Shown here piece after piece: positions 19,198 to 28,810 of a stretch of DNA of 45,972 nucleotides (position 1 is its first letter; every line of letters starts with the position of its first letter). Made by a program: the position numbers and the translations under genes. Source of the stretch: Gammaproteobacteria bacterium (GTDB taxonomy: Bacteria; Pseudomonadota; Gammaproteobacteria; GCA-001735895); the NCBI GenBank assembly GCA_024686195.1, contig JAIBDO010000003.1, forward strand, positions 1 through 45,972, written 5' to 3'. Below the pieces are notes generated by a model that did no database searches, was not told the DNA's origin, and saw only the letters and a program-made list of their open reading frames with translations.

Positions 19198-20355
19198 ATG
19201 AATTATGAACTTGATCATGAAGATATCAGAGACAGTTTGCGTCGCTTATGCGCGGACTTCGAAGGACCCTACTGGCGTAAATGCGATCGCGAGCAGGCTT
19301 ACCCCGGCGAATTTGTGCAGGCCCTGACCGATGCCGGCTACCTCGCCGCGTTGATACCCGAAGAATATGGCGGCTCGGGACTGCCGATTTCGGCCGCGGC
19401 AGCGATTCTTGAAACCATCCATCATGCAGGCAGTAACGCGGCTGCCTGCCATGCGCAGATGTACACCATGGGTACGGTGTTGCGCCACGGTTCGGAACAA
19501 CAGAAGCAGCAGTATTTACCCGCCATAGCCGACGGCAGTCTGCGCCTGCAGGCGTTCGGCGTGACCGAACCCGGCAGCGGCACCGACACCACCGCGTTGC
19601 GCACCACCGCACGCCGCGACGGTGATGACTATATTGTGAACGGTCAGAAAATATGGACGTCGCGGGCCGAGCATTCGGACCTTATGTTGCTGCTGTGTCG
19701 CACCACGGCACGTGATCAGGTCGAGAAAAAGACCGATGGATTGTCGGTATTGCTGGTAGACATGCGTGATTGCGATGAAAAATCGCTGACTATCCGCCCG
19801 ATCCGCACCATGATGAACCACGCTACCACCGAAGTGTTCTTCGACAACATGCGCGTGCCCGCTGAGAATCTTATCGGTGAGGAAGGTAAGGGTTTTCGAT
19901 ACATTCTTTCCGGCATGAATGCCGAGCGTATTCTGATTTCCGCCGAATGTATCGGTGATGCCAAATGGTTCACCGATACCTCCAGCCGCTACGCCAGCGA
20001 GCGTAAGGTCTTTGGTCGCGCCATCGGCCAGAATCAGGGTGTCCAGTTTCCTATCGCCAAAGCCTATGCGCAAATGCGCGCGGCGGAACTGGTGCTGCGT
20101 GAGGCGGTTCGACTCTACGAAGCCGGTGGCAACCCCGGCGAAGAGGCAAACATGGCGAAAATGCTGGCGGCGGATGCCTCCTGGGCGGCGGCAGAAGCTT
20201 GTGTGCAAACCCACGGTGGTTTCGGTTTTGCCGAGGAATACGATATCGAACGCAAGTTTCGCGAGGCGCGCCTCTACCAGGTGGCACCCATTTCGACCAA
20301 TCTGATCCTGAGCTACATCGCAGAACATGTCCTTGGCATGCCCAGATCCTACTGA
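19198..20355 (+). CDS. Acyl-CoA dehydrogenase family protein
   Basis: 385 aa; FGVTEPGSGTDTTALRTTARRDGDDYIVNGQKIWTSRAEHSDLM, QTHGGFGFAEEYDIERKFREARLYQVAPISTNLI. Confidence 0.88.
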   Translation: MNYELDHEDIRDSLRRLCADFEGPYWRKCDREQAYPGEFVQALTDAGYLAALIPEEYGGSGLPISAAAAILETIHHAGSNAAACHAQMYTMGTVLRHGSEQQKQQYLPAIADGSLRLQAFGVTEPGSGTDTTALRTTARRDGDDYIVNGQKIWTSRAEHSDLMLLLCRTTARDQVEKKTDGLSVLLVDMRDCDEKSLTIRPIRTMMNHATTEVFFDNMRVPAENLIGEEGKGFRYILSGMNAERILISAECIGDAKWFTDTSSRYASERKVFGRAIGQNQGVQFPIAKAYAQMRAAELVLREAVRLYEAGGNPGEEANMAKMLAADASWAAAEACVQTHGGFGFAEEYDIERKFREARLYQVAPISTNLILSYIAEHVLGMPRSY

Positions 20356-20383
20356 TTGGGATACTGGGTATAGGGACAAAGGA

Positions 20384-20540
20384 GAATGTCACCAAGTTAA
20401 GGCTATTCACAAGGTCATCCCGGCCTTGAGCCGATACGTCCGACCACGGGATCCAGAGGGTGCTGGATTGCGCGGTCCGACGTTTCGGCTCGGAGGCCGC
20501 AATGACGAGGGCTTTGGGCTTAAGTAAGTGCGAGACGGGA
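20384..20540. repeat. MITE/REPIN-like element copy 1: inverted ends flanking an internal palindrome
   Basis: Left GAATGTCACCAAGTTAAGGC; right GGGCTTAAGTAAGTGCGAGACGGGA; internal GTCATCCCGG...GAGCCGATACGTCCGACC ... GGTCCGACGTTTCGGCTC...GCAATGAC. Confidence 0.6.
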
Positions 20541-20692
20541 CAATGAGATCGGCCGCCAAATCGCCGCCAGATTACCAGGGTTGCGATCAGCACAGAGTCA
20601 GCTTCGATCGCGCAAAAGTGCTCTCGTCGTATCCCGATTGTCGCTGCTCGACTGGAGCGCAGTGCGTTAGTGGGTTGTGACGAAGCTGTCAG

Positions 20693-21871
20693 TCAAACTG
20701 TTTCGTCGGCAGTTGCATCCAGTGCGTCGATGACCGCTTTGGCTACGATGCGATTAAAGCAGTGCGCGGGTTGATCCATTCCAGGTGACAGGGCGCCACC
20801 CTGGAATGCCGGGGATTGTCGACCACGCTGCATACCTTCGATCATATCCCGGTCTTCCTCAAAAATATTCAGCATGCGATCGCGGTTTTTACTGCGCAGG
20901 TCTTTGTATATCGGGCTGGTCGCACCGTCACCAAAGTAATACAGGTCCATGCGTTCGAAGGTTTTGCATTCAGACAGTGGAATCAAATGGACCGTCCACA
21001 CATGGTCGGCATGCACGCCCATCATTATGTTGGGGAAGATACTCAAAAATTCGGCCCGGCCTTGCTGGAAGGGCTCGCTCAAATGGGGATTGTAAGGAAG
21101 GCGTGTTTCTCCGATCGCGCCGGCGTGATGTTGGCCCAGCGAAATCTGGCCCGAGGCCGAGCCCTCGATCAGCAGAGGGCGATGGTCGCGCAGGGGCGAG
21201 TAACTATTCAGATCGGGATGTACGAAGGGTAAGTGATATCCGTCAACGTGATTTTCCTGGGCGAACTTCCAGTTACCCTGTAATTCGAGTTCCCAGCAGG
21301 AATCTGTGCCTCCATGGGTGTAAGCGTCGAAATCAAATTCATGCCAGTGACGGGTGACAGGCTCGATAAAGCTGGCGAAATCGGGTGCTTGCCCGTCGAT
21401 GTTGACGAAGATCATTCCAGCGAAAATATGGCTGCGCACTTGCTGCAGTCCATGCAGCGTATTATCGAAGTTATCGTCACTATGAACGCCTTCACCGTTA
21501 ATGTGGGGTGTGGCTTTCAGTTCGCCGCATGCACTGTAGCACCAGCCATGGTAGCGACAGGTGATCAGTTGTTTGATCGGTCCGGGTTGTTCCACCAGCT
21601 TCATCCCGCGGTGTGAGCAGACATTGTGAAAAACCCGGATGGTGCTATCTCGGTCGCGAACTAGCAGCAGGGGAAGGTCGATAATGTCGACAGGATGAAC
21701 CCAGCCGTCGCCGGACAGTTGTGCGAGAGTCGCGATGCAATACCAGGTTTTTGCCAGCACCTGGTCACGCTCAAACTTGGCGTATGTCGATGAGTTGTAT
21801 GCCAGATTCGGCAAGCCGGTCAAAGTCTCCAGGGGCTGGCGAAAAACATCAGCGTCGAATACCTTATCCAT
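20693..21871 (-). CDS. Aromatic ring-hydroxylating dioxygenase alpha subunit (Rieske non-heme iron)
   Basis: 392 aa; CSHRGMKL-(N)-CRYHGWCY Rieske motif; NWKFAQENHVDGYHLPFVH iron site. Confidence 0.88.
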   Translation of the reverse strand: MDKVFDADVFRQPLETLTGLPNLAYNSSTYAKFERDQVLAKTWYCIATLAQLSGDGWVHPVDIIDLPLLLVRDRDSTIRVFHNVCSHRGMKLVEQPGPIKQLITCRYHGWCYSACGELKATPHINGEGVHSDDNFDNTLHGLQQVRSHIFAGMIFVNIDGQAPDFASFIEPVTRHWHEFDFDAYTHGGTDSCWELELQGNWKFAQENHVDGYHLPFVHPDLNSYSPLRDHRPLLIEGSASGQISLGQHHAGAIGETRLPYNPHLSEPFQQGRAEFLSIFPNIMMGVHADHVWTVHLIPLSECKTFERMDLYYFGDGATSPIYKDLRSKNRDRMLNIFEEDRDMIEGMQRGRQSPAFQGGALSPGMDQPAHCFNRIVAKAVIDALDATADETV

Positions 21872-21992
21872 ATTCTTCAGTCTTCCGGTTACTCATCAGT
21901 GGATCGCGCGGCGAAGTCTTTTTCATGCTCGCTGATTATATCGCCAGCTATTCTCCAAATCCCAGTTAAATCTGGCTTCTGTCCTGCTGTTG

Positions 21993-22652
21993 CTATCTGG
22001 GTGTTACCAGCGGGAGAAAAAATTCGCTGATAAAACTGTGGGCTTCCTGCAGGGTGAAGAGTTGGCGCTGGGCAGGGTGCTCTGCTTGCCATTTGTCGGC
22101 AAGCACCTGGTTACCGATAAACAGCATTTCCGTGCAAAGTGACGCTGAACAGGACTGGCTATTATCTGCTGCGGACCAGTCGATTGCGGCTATCACCGTG
22201 CTGTCGGTCTCGAGTTTTTTGCCATCCTGCTGGATAGTAATGGCCTTTTCACTGAGTCGGCAGGTGGCATCAATACGTGTTGGCAACTTGAACATCGAGC
22301 TGATGGCCAACGCATCGAATGCACAAACCGCCTCGACCTGGCCATGTACCGAAGTGACGTGGTAGCCGCGATCCCCTGCAGAAAATGGATAGGCGATGGA
22401 AATACTGCCGCTATCCAGCACGATGAGGCCGGCAGCTTCAAGTTGTTGCAAAGCTGCAATCCACTCCAGCTCACTCGGTATATCGTCGTGTGTTGGTGCG
22501 CGCCCTTGCTTGAGAAAAAAGTGGAGGATATTCAGGTGTGTGAAGCGTCGCGCTGCGCAAAGCTGATTCTGGCCCGCTGCTAGTGGCAGTATCGAGCGCA
22601 GTTGCTTCAAAGCCATTGCGATATCAACCATATCTGCGTGTATCCCGGTCAT
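21993..22652 (-). CDS. Alkylmercury lyase (MerB)-like family protein
   Basis: YHVTSVHGQVEAVCAFDALAISSMF (CxxD as in MerB), RIDATCRLSEKAITI, SCSASLCTEMLFIGNQVLADKWQAEHP; frame can extend to 22793. Confidence 0.65.
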   Translation of the reverse strand: MTGIHADMVDIAMALKQLRSILPLAAGQNQLCAARRFTHLNILHFFLKQGRAPTHDDIPSELEWIAALQQLEAAGLIVLDSGSISIAYPFSAGDRGYHVTSVHGQVEAVCAFDALAISSMFKLPTRIDATCRLSEKAITIQQDGKKLETDSTVIAAIDWSAADNSQSCSASLCTEMLFIGNQVLADKWQAEHPAQRQLFTLQEAHSFISEFFLPLVTPR

Positions 22653-22747
22653 GAACCTGGTGGGGCATTGTACATTCCTTTGCAGAGATGTTGCTGCAAG
22701 CTCATGACTAAATTCTGCAATCAGGTAAGTGAAGTGGAGTTGAGTAA

Positions 22748-23641
22748 TTAATCCGGGATAGTCTGTTTCTGTTTTGCCAGGTGTTCGCGCCAACTGATGA
22801 ATATGCCGCCGCTGATTATCAGCAGGATGCCGAGACCGCTTGGCGTAGAGATGATCTGGCTGAAGGCCAGATAGTCATAGATGGCGGCAAACGCCGGCGT
22901 CGCAAACCAGAAGGGGGCGACGAAGCTCGCGTCACCGCGTTGCATGGCAAGGATGTTGGTGGCCTGCACACCGATCATCAGAAAGCCAATCACAATGATA
23001 AGCAGCCATTGCGCTGCCGTGGGTGCCTGCCAGACGAAACCGATAACGGCTGCAGAGATGATGGCGCCAATCATATTGTTGATGATGAGGATGCGAAGTA
23101 CCGGTTCTCGTCCGCTGAGTTGTTTGATAAAGATGATTTCGAAGCCGATGAAGACAGCGGCCAACAGGGCGATCAGTGCCACCGGCTGAAATGCCGAGGT
23201 GCCGGGTCGGGTGATCAGCAAGGCGCCGATAAGGGCGATTATGGCAGCCCCCCAGCGCCTTGGTCCGGCGCGTTCTTTCAGCATGAAAACCGACAACCCC
23301 AGGGTGACGATGATGCTGAGAAAGCTGATGGCGGTGGCGTCCGCCAGCGGCATAACAATTGCGGCAGTGAACAGGCAGGTAACACCACACCAGCCTGCGA
23401 TACCGCGCCGTAGATGCAGCCCCCAGGGAACCTGGTCGAAAGACACCGGTTTGATGAGAACAACCGTGCTCAGGAATAGCAGGGCGACAATGAAGCGCGC
23501 CGCGGAGATTTGCATCGGGTGCAGCGGCGGACCCAGTGTATCCGTGCCCAGCAGCTTGGCCACCAGCGACAGCAGCGCGAACAGGGCCACCGAAACCAGG
23601 ACCAGGACAATGCTTTGTGTTGTCGGTTGCAGGCGTGGCAT
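22748..23641 (-). CDS. DMT-family (EamA) transporter
   Basis: 297 aa, ~10 hydrophobic segments, EamA-like halves. Confidence 0.8.
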   Translation of the reverse strand: MPRLQPTTQSIVLVLVSVALFALLSLVAKLLGTDTLGPPLHPMQISAARFIVALLFLSTVVLIKPVSFDQVPWGLHLRRGIAGWCGVTCLFTAAIVMPLADATAISFLSIIVTLGLSVFMLKERAGPRRWGAAIIALIGALLITRPGTSAFQPVALIALLAAVFIGFEIIFIKQLSGREPVLRILIINNMIGAIISAAVIGFVWQAPTAAQWLLIIVIGFLMIGVQATNILAMQRGDASFVAPFWFATPAFAAIYDYLAFSQIISTPSGLGILLIISGGIFISWREHLAKQKQTIPD

Positions 23642-24172
23642 CAGGGTTTGCGAAACAGGTCAGTAGGGCGCCAGTTTGAAGATCTGTTCGAATTTAATGT
23701 CGACAACATGTGTTCTATTGTTTCGGCCAATTAGTGGGTGAACGGAGATTAATGAGTCAGCAGGCCTGATGCAATCGGAATAGCCTTTAATCAGGCGGCC
23801 CGGCAGCAGAACAGTTGTGCTCGGCAATGATCTGTTTTTAGTCACTTCCACTTTCTTCAATCTTCTCGCGCCTGGCTGGAACAATACCGGGTAAGGGAAT
23901 ACAACTTCCGCTAGCAAAAGACAAGGCTGTCTATTTGATAAATTCAGTCTGACTTCAGTAACGGCGTTCGTGTTTATTTTGAGTCAATAATATTGATCCA
24001 GAAACGCGGAAAAGATTATTTTATTAAATCTGAGTATCAGGGCAATATACGCAATCGGTACTTTGATTCAGCGCGCGCCAGTCTGGCGCAGACGGGTCCT
24101 AAAACGAGGGTTAATGAATGATTCGCACTGGTGAGCAGAACAAAAATTCCATGCCTTTGCAGGGAGTTGTCC

Positions 24173-25426
24173 ATGTCGATTGAACAAGTAGAAACACTCG
24201 TGGTTGGTGCCGGCCAGGCAGGAGTAGCCATGAGCGAGCACCTGAGCAACTGCGGTGTGCCTCACCTCATCCTGGAGCGTCATCGTATTGCAGAGCGCTG
24301 GCGCTCGGAACGATGGGACTCGCTGGTTGCCAATGGCCCGGCCTGGCATGATCGATTCCCGGGAATGGAATTTGCCGATTTCGATGCAGAGGCTTTTGCC
24401 CCCAAAGAGCGCGTGGCCGATTATTTCGTCGATTATGCGGCTAAAATCGATGCACCCATCCGCTGCGGTGTCGAGGTCAGCGAAGTGCGCCGCAATGTGG
24501 GTCGCCCTGGTTTCCATGTCGAAACCTCGGAGGGTGTCATCGAAGCCAACAGCGTGGTTGCTGCTACCGGGCCTTTTCAAAAACCGCTAATACCAGCCCT
24601 GGTGCCTGATGATTCCGGGATCATGCAGATTCATTCCAATGCTTATCGCAATCCCGAGCAGTTGCCCGAGGGTGCGGTGTTGGTGGTCGGAGCGGGGTCT
24701 TCCGGGGCGCAGATTGCGGATGAACTGCTGCGCTCGGGAAAGTCTGTCTATCTTTCGATCGGTCCACATGATCTGCCGCCGCGCCGCTACCGTGGACGAG
24801 ACTTTGTCTGGTGGCTTGGCGTCCTCGGCAAGTGGGATGTTCCGGCACTCGAACCCGGCACGGAACATGTCACCATCGCGGTGAGCGGAGCCCATGGTGG
24901 GCACACGGTCGACTTCCGGCGTCTTGCCGGTGAGGGTCTCACTCTCGTTGGGCGAACAGAATCCTGCAAAGATGGTGTGATGCGTTTCGCCACGGATCTT
25001 GCGGAAAATATTGCAAAAGGTAATGCAAACACGCTGTCGGTGCTGGACGAAGCCGATGCCTATATTGTGCGCAATGGTCTCGACTTTGTGGAAGAACCTG
25101 AAGCGCGCAAAGTCGGAGCAGATCCGCAATGCGTTGCGGACCCCATTCTGGAGTTGAATCTGGCAGAGGCCGGAATCACGTCGATCATCTGGGCTACCGG
25201 CTTTGCGCTCGATTACAGCTGGTTGAAGGTTGACGCCTTTGATGAAAAAGGCAAGCCGAAGCATCAACGCGGTGTTTCAGCGGAGCCCGGAATATATTTC
25301 CTGGGATTGCCCTGGCAATCGCGGCGCGGTTCCTCCTTCATCTGGGGTGTCTGGCATGATGCCAGGTATGTGGCGGATCAGATTTCCATACAGTGCCAGT
25401 ACCGGGCCTACCGTCCGCCCGCGTAG
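24173..25426 (+). CDS. FAD/NAD(P)-binding flavin monooxygenase-like oxidoreductase
   Basis: VETLVVGAGQAGVAMSEHL (GxGxxG), LVVGAGSSGAQIADELL (second Rossmann), IIWATGFALDYSWL. ORF track start at 24131; ATG 24173 preferred. Confidence 0.85.
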   Translation: MSIEQVETLVVGAGQAGVAMSEHLSNCGVPHLILERHRIAERWRSERWDSLVANGPAWHDRFPGMEFADFDAEAFAPKERVADYFVDYAAKIDAPIRCGVEVSEVRRNVGRPGFHVETSEGVIEANSVVAATGPFQKPLIPALVPDDSGIMQIHSNAYRNPEQLPEGAVLVVGAGSSGAQIADELLRSGKSVYLSIGPHDLPPRRYRGRDFVWWLGVLGKWDVPALEPGTEHVTIAVSGAHGGHTVDFRRLAGEGLTLVGRTESCKDGVMRFATDLAENIAKGNANTLSVLDEADAYIVRNGLDFVEEPEARKVGADPQCVADPILELNLAEAGITSIIWATGFALDYSWLKVDAFDEKGKPKHQRGVSAEPGIYFLGLPWQSRRGSSFIWGVWHDARYVADQISIQCQYRAYRPPA

Positions 25427-25479
25427 CTCAAGACTGTGCGACGATCGCGACTATGGTGAGCTCAGACTCTGGGCCATCT

Positions 25480-26151
25480 TTAATCCGCGCCGGGCCAAAC
25501 CCGACGAGCGATTACCGGGCCTCCGGCAGGGTAATCGAGATAGTCCGATACCTGTGCTGACCAATCACTTGATGAGGCATCCGCTATTGTAGTCAGTGTC
25601 ATTGCAATCAGTGGAGCGTCAGGCGGCTTCATTTCGTGCACAACGGCGTGCCGGACTGACCCGGTGGAAGCGAGCAATTTACGGGTGACGCCCGCAGCGG
25701 CAGAATTGATGAGATAGTCCTGTACCAGCCACGCACCCAGATTCTCGTCGTTTCCATTCGCGTTGAACAGCGCAAGGCTGATGCTTTCCGCATTGATACA
25801 TGGGCTGGTTTCCAGTGATCCGCTATCACCATCAAAAACCCACTCCTCAGAGAGAATCAACATATTGCTATTTGACCGGTAACTCATCATCTGGCGAGTT
25901 TCAGGTGGCTGACCGGGCTTGATCTGGGCGGGACTTGGATTGTAAAAGACGCTGCTGTCGGTTCCGCCGAAAAGCGCGATATATCGCGAATCGGCAGCAT
26001 CATCATCGGCAACGATTTTATAGTGTGCGGCCCAGGTGTAACCCGGTCGAGCGAGCTTTTCCGGAATATGCACCTCGTTGAACCACTGCAGGTATCGATC
26101 GGAATGCGCTCGATCAAGGTCGTAAATGATCATCCAGATAGCTGCGGCCAT
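25480..26151 (-). CDS. Hypothetical protein, possible EthD-like dimeric alpha-beta barrel
   Basis: 223 aa; start MAAAIWMIIYDLDRAHSDRYLQWFNEVHIPEKLARPGY resembles EthD-type N-termini. Confidence 0.5.
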   Translation of the reverse strand: MAAAIWMIIYDLDRAHSDRYLQWFNEVHIPEKLARPGYTWAAHYKIVADDDAADSRYIALFGGTDSSVFYNPSPAQIKPGQPPETRQMMSYRSNSNMLILSEEWVFDGDSGSLETSPCINAESISLALFNANGNDENLGAWLVQDYLINSAAAGVTRKLLASTGSVRHAVVHEMKPPDAPLIAMTLTTIADASSSDWSAQVSDYLDYPAGGPVIARRVWPGAD

Positions 26152-26377
26152 ACTCGTTCCTCCCTTTGTCTGTCGCGCCGAACGGCTTCAACGGAACCGC
26201 AATCTACCATTGACGCCTGCTGTTATGAAAGCGGTTTTGCTATGCTACGGGCAAGCAACCCGCGGTCAACAGGACGCCTGTCCAGCACGTTGAGTCAGCA
26301 GTAAAGTTTTCCGCCCGGGATCATCAGGTTTGCAGGGTGTGCTCCCTTGCACGGTTTATCAGTGAGAAGAAGAGGCT

Positions 26378-27004
26378 ATGGCAAAAGATTCCAGCGAGAT
26401 CCTTGGGCGCGTTAGCAACCTTGAGCAGGATGATAGTTCGCGCGATATTTATGATGACTGGTCGGAGGACTACGACGCTCATTTACAGAGTGAGTTTGGT
26501 TATATCTCTCCGTTTGTCGCCGCCACTGAGCTGGCTCAACGACTGCAGCATCGTGATCTCGAGATCATCGATTTCGGCTGCGGGACTGGACTGGTCGGCG
26601 AGGCCTTGCGTCAGCAGGGGTTTGTCACTATCGACGGAGCGGATATTTCCACCGGTATGTTGGAGCAGGCGCGCGCCAAGCGGGTTTATCGTAATTTGTT
26701 AAGCGCTGACCTTACTGCGCGAATACCACTGGACGATGATTGTTACGGGGCGGGCCTGTGTGTGGGTTCATTAGGTGCGGGTCACGTCGGCGCGCAGCAT
26801 GTGGCGGAAATGTTGCGGCCGATCAGGCGCGACGGTCTGTTCGTGCTGACCATGAATGGTAGCTACTTCGAATCGGGCAACTTCGAGCAAACCTTCTGGC
26901 AAATGCAGGACGATGGCCTGTGGTCAATCCTGAAGCTTGAGGAATTCAACTACATGACGGAGTTGGTGCGCCCCGGTTGGTTGCTGGTTGCCGTCAAGCA
27001 ATGA
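26378..27004 (+). CDS. Class I SAM-dependent methyltransferase
   Basis: 208 aa; LEIIDFGCGTGLVGEALRQQGF motif I, DGADISTGMLEQA. Confidence 0.85.
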   Translation: MAKDSSEILGRVSNLEQDDSSRDIYDDWSEDYDAHLQSEFGYISPFVAATELAQRLQHRDLEIIDFGCGTGLVGEALRQQGFVTIDGADISTGMLEQARAKRVYRNLLSADLTARIPLDDDCYGAGLCVGSLGAGHVGAQHVAEMLRPIRRDGLFVLTMNGSYFESGNFEQTFWQMQDDGLWSILKLEEFNYMTELVRPGWLLVAVKQ

Positions 27005-27180
27005 ACTGCGGCGCAGGTCAATGAGCCGGATACGATCCGTTCAGTTCGATGCAAGGTAACAGTTAACTTAACCAGCGGCGTGCCATAGTTCAGCTGACTG
27101 TGATCTGTACTCAGTGTCGGCGAGATCAATTCGAGCAAGGTATCAGCATCCTTCCCTGCAGGTGCAGTTTAGAGGGGGCA

Positions 27181-27411
27181 AGACTCAATGGCACTTGCTT
27201 GAGCTCACCACTATCGTCATAAAATTCCAGGTACGACCAGATAATCGGTAAAAGTTTTCGCAAATGCCTCGGCGGCTACGCCGCCTGCGGTTTACTTCGC
27301 GAAAACTTTTACCGACTATCCGGTCTTAAGCATTATTTGGCATTTTCATTTTGGATGTATTGTGAGAATCCATACTCGCGGGCCTATGTAAGTGTTATTC
27401 GGGTCAAGACT
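27181..27411. repeat. MITE/REPIN-like element copy 2
   Basis: Inverted ends AGACTCAATGGCACTTGCTTGAGC / GGCCTATGTAAGTGTTATTCGGGTCAAGACT around a 27-bp inverted repeat (27235-27261 / 27299-27325). Confidence 0.55.
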
Positions 27412-27454
27412 GGAATTTGCAGATAGAATAGCGGGACTTTGATACTGAACGAGA

Positions 27455-27682
27455 TTGAGTGATATGCGCTGGCGAGAAGGACAGGAAGTCGATCCAAACA
27501 ATCCCTATGCCGAGAGCACCCACATGATGCTGGACATGGCTTACTGGATGTCCATACCCATTGGCCTGGTGTTATTGTGGATGGGCATCAAGGGGCGCGT
27601 GATGTGGCTTAAAGTGTGGAGCGTCGGCCTGATGTTTCTTGGCGTTGGCATTCTGCTAAACGATTATTTCGATCTGCTCTAG
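27455..27682 (+). CDS. Small membrane protein
   Basis: 75 aa, two TM segments; TTG 27455 or ATG 27464 start. Confidence 0.5.
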   Translation: MSDMRWREGQEVDPNNPYAESTHMMLDMAYWMSIPIGLVLLWMGIKGRVMWLKVWSVGLMFLGVGILLNDYFDLL

Positions 27683-27738
27683 CCGGCTGTGATGCCTGTC
27701 AATCCCGGCCGACCTCGATCATAGCCCTGTTTTTAGGT

Positions 27739-28554
27739 TCACCTGTCGTCAAGATCGCCCATAAGAAATTTGCTGATGCTCCGGTAAGCCATAGGGTCGT
27801 GGTCGTAAAAGTCGTGGCCACCCTGGAAAAACTGTATGCGGGAATGCTCGATCTGCTGCTGGATGGCTTCAAGGTTTTGCGGCGGTGCGATACCGTCGTA
27901 GGCACCACCGGCGATAAAAACCGGCAGCTTGACCTGGGTCAATCGAGCGCAGGTATCGTGATCGATACGCGCTTCGAGTTGGCGTAAGGCGCCGGTTTCC
28001 CGCCCGGGTTCGTCGGCGCCGGCATTGCGCGCATTGCGCAGCGCCAATATTGCCCGGTACTGATCAGGGTTTTGCTGCTGCCACTGGCTATCGTGACGGC
28101 TGTCATTGATCGCGATCGATAACGAATTCATCTCATCTTCGGGCAAATCAGGCATTTCATGAAAGGGGTAGGAATGTCCACCTGCTCCGCCACTGCTGGT
28201 GCAGCAAAGCACCATACGATCGATACAATCGGCATGACGCAGGGCGAGTTCCTGAGCCACCATGCCGCCAAACGAAATACCCACCACGTGGCAGTGGTCC
28301 CAACCGAGCGCCTTTAATAATTCCGCGGCATCGTCGGCATAGTCTTCCATGGTATAGCGAATATCCGGTCGTCCGCTTTGCCCGAGACCACGCTGGTCAA
28401 AGGCCAGAATCTCAAAGTGATCGGCCAGTGGCGAGTCAAAAATATTCGGTTTATTGCGCAGGTCGGCCCCGGTGCCGCTGATGTAGAGTAAGCGTGGCCC
28501 TTTGCCCGAGGTTTCATAATAAATTTGAATATCGCGTACGCTGATGAAAGGCAT
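27739..28554 (-). CDS. Alpha/beta hydrolase
   Basis: MPFISVRDIQIYYETSGKGP, VVGISFGGMVAQELAL nucleophile elbow, GGHDFYDHDP; ORF open to 28611. Confidence 0.85.
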   Translation of the reverse strand: MPFISVRDIQIYYETSGKGPRLLYISGTGADLRNKPNIFDSPLADHFEILAFDQRGLGQSGRPDIRYTMEDYADDAAELLKALGWDHCHVVGISFGGMVAQELALRHADCIDRMVLCCTSSGGAGGHSYPFHEMPDLPEDEMNSLSIAINDSRHDSQWQQQNPDQYRAILALRNARNAGADEPGRETGALRQLEARIDHDTCARLTQVKLPVFIAGGAYDGIAPPQNLEAIQQQIEHSRIQFFQGGHDFYDHDPMAYRSISKFLMGDLDDR

Positions 28555-28810
28555 GGCGGTTCTGTTTGGAAAGAGGAGCGTAAGTGTATCGAGAAAATCA
28601 GACGAGTACATGAAATCTCACACGCTTTCCAGCTATCTGCGAACATTGCGGGTATCTATGGCCAGACTGTCAGATGCGTGCTACCAGTTGCATGGGCAGG
28701 GTCAACTGGGTTGACTACTTTGTGTTTCGAACCAATTCACATCAAGGCCCGGAAACTCTTATTCGTCATGCAGATTGTTAGTGTTCTGTTATGATGCGCC
28801 ACCCGCAGTA

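Noticed and set aside
19516-20379. 287-aa minus-strand ORF
   Set aside because: Antisense of the acyl-CoA dehydrogenase, which has clear family motifs.
22781-23413. 210-aa plus-strand ORF
   Set aside because: Antisense of the DMT transporter; composition typical of shadow ORFs.
23660-23917. 85-aa minus-strand ORF in an intergenic region
   Set aside because: No motif and no convincing start; cannot be distinguished from chance.
24587-25267. 226-aa minus-strand ORF
   Set aside because: Antisense of the FAD monooxygenase.
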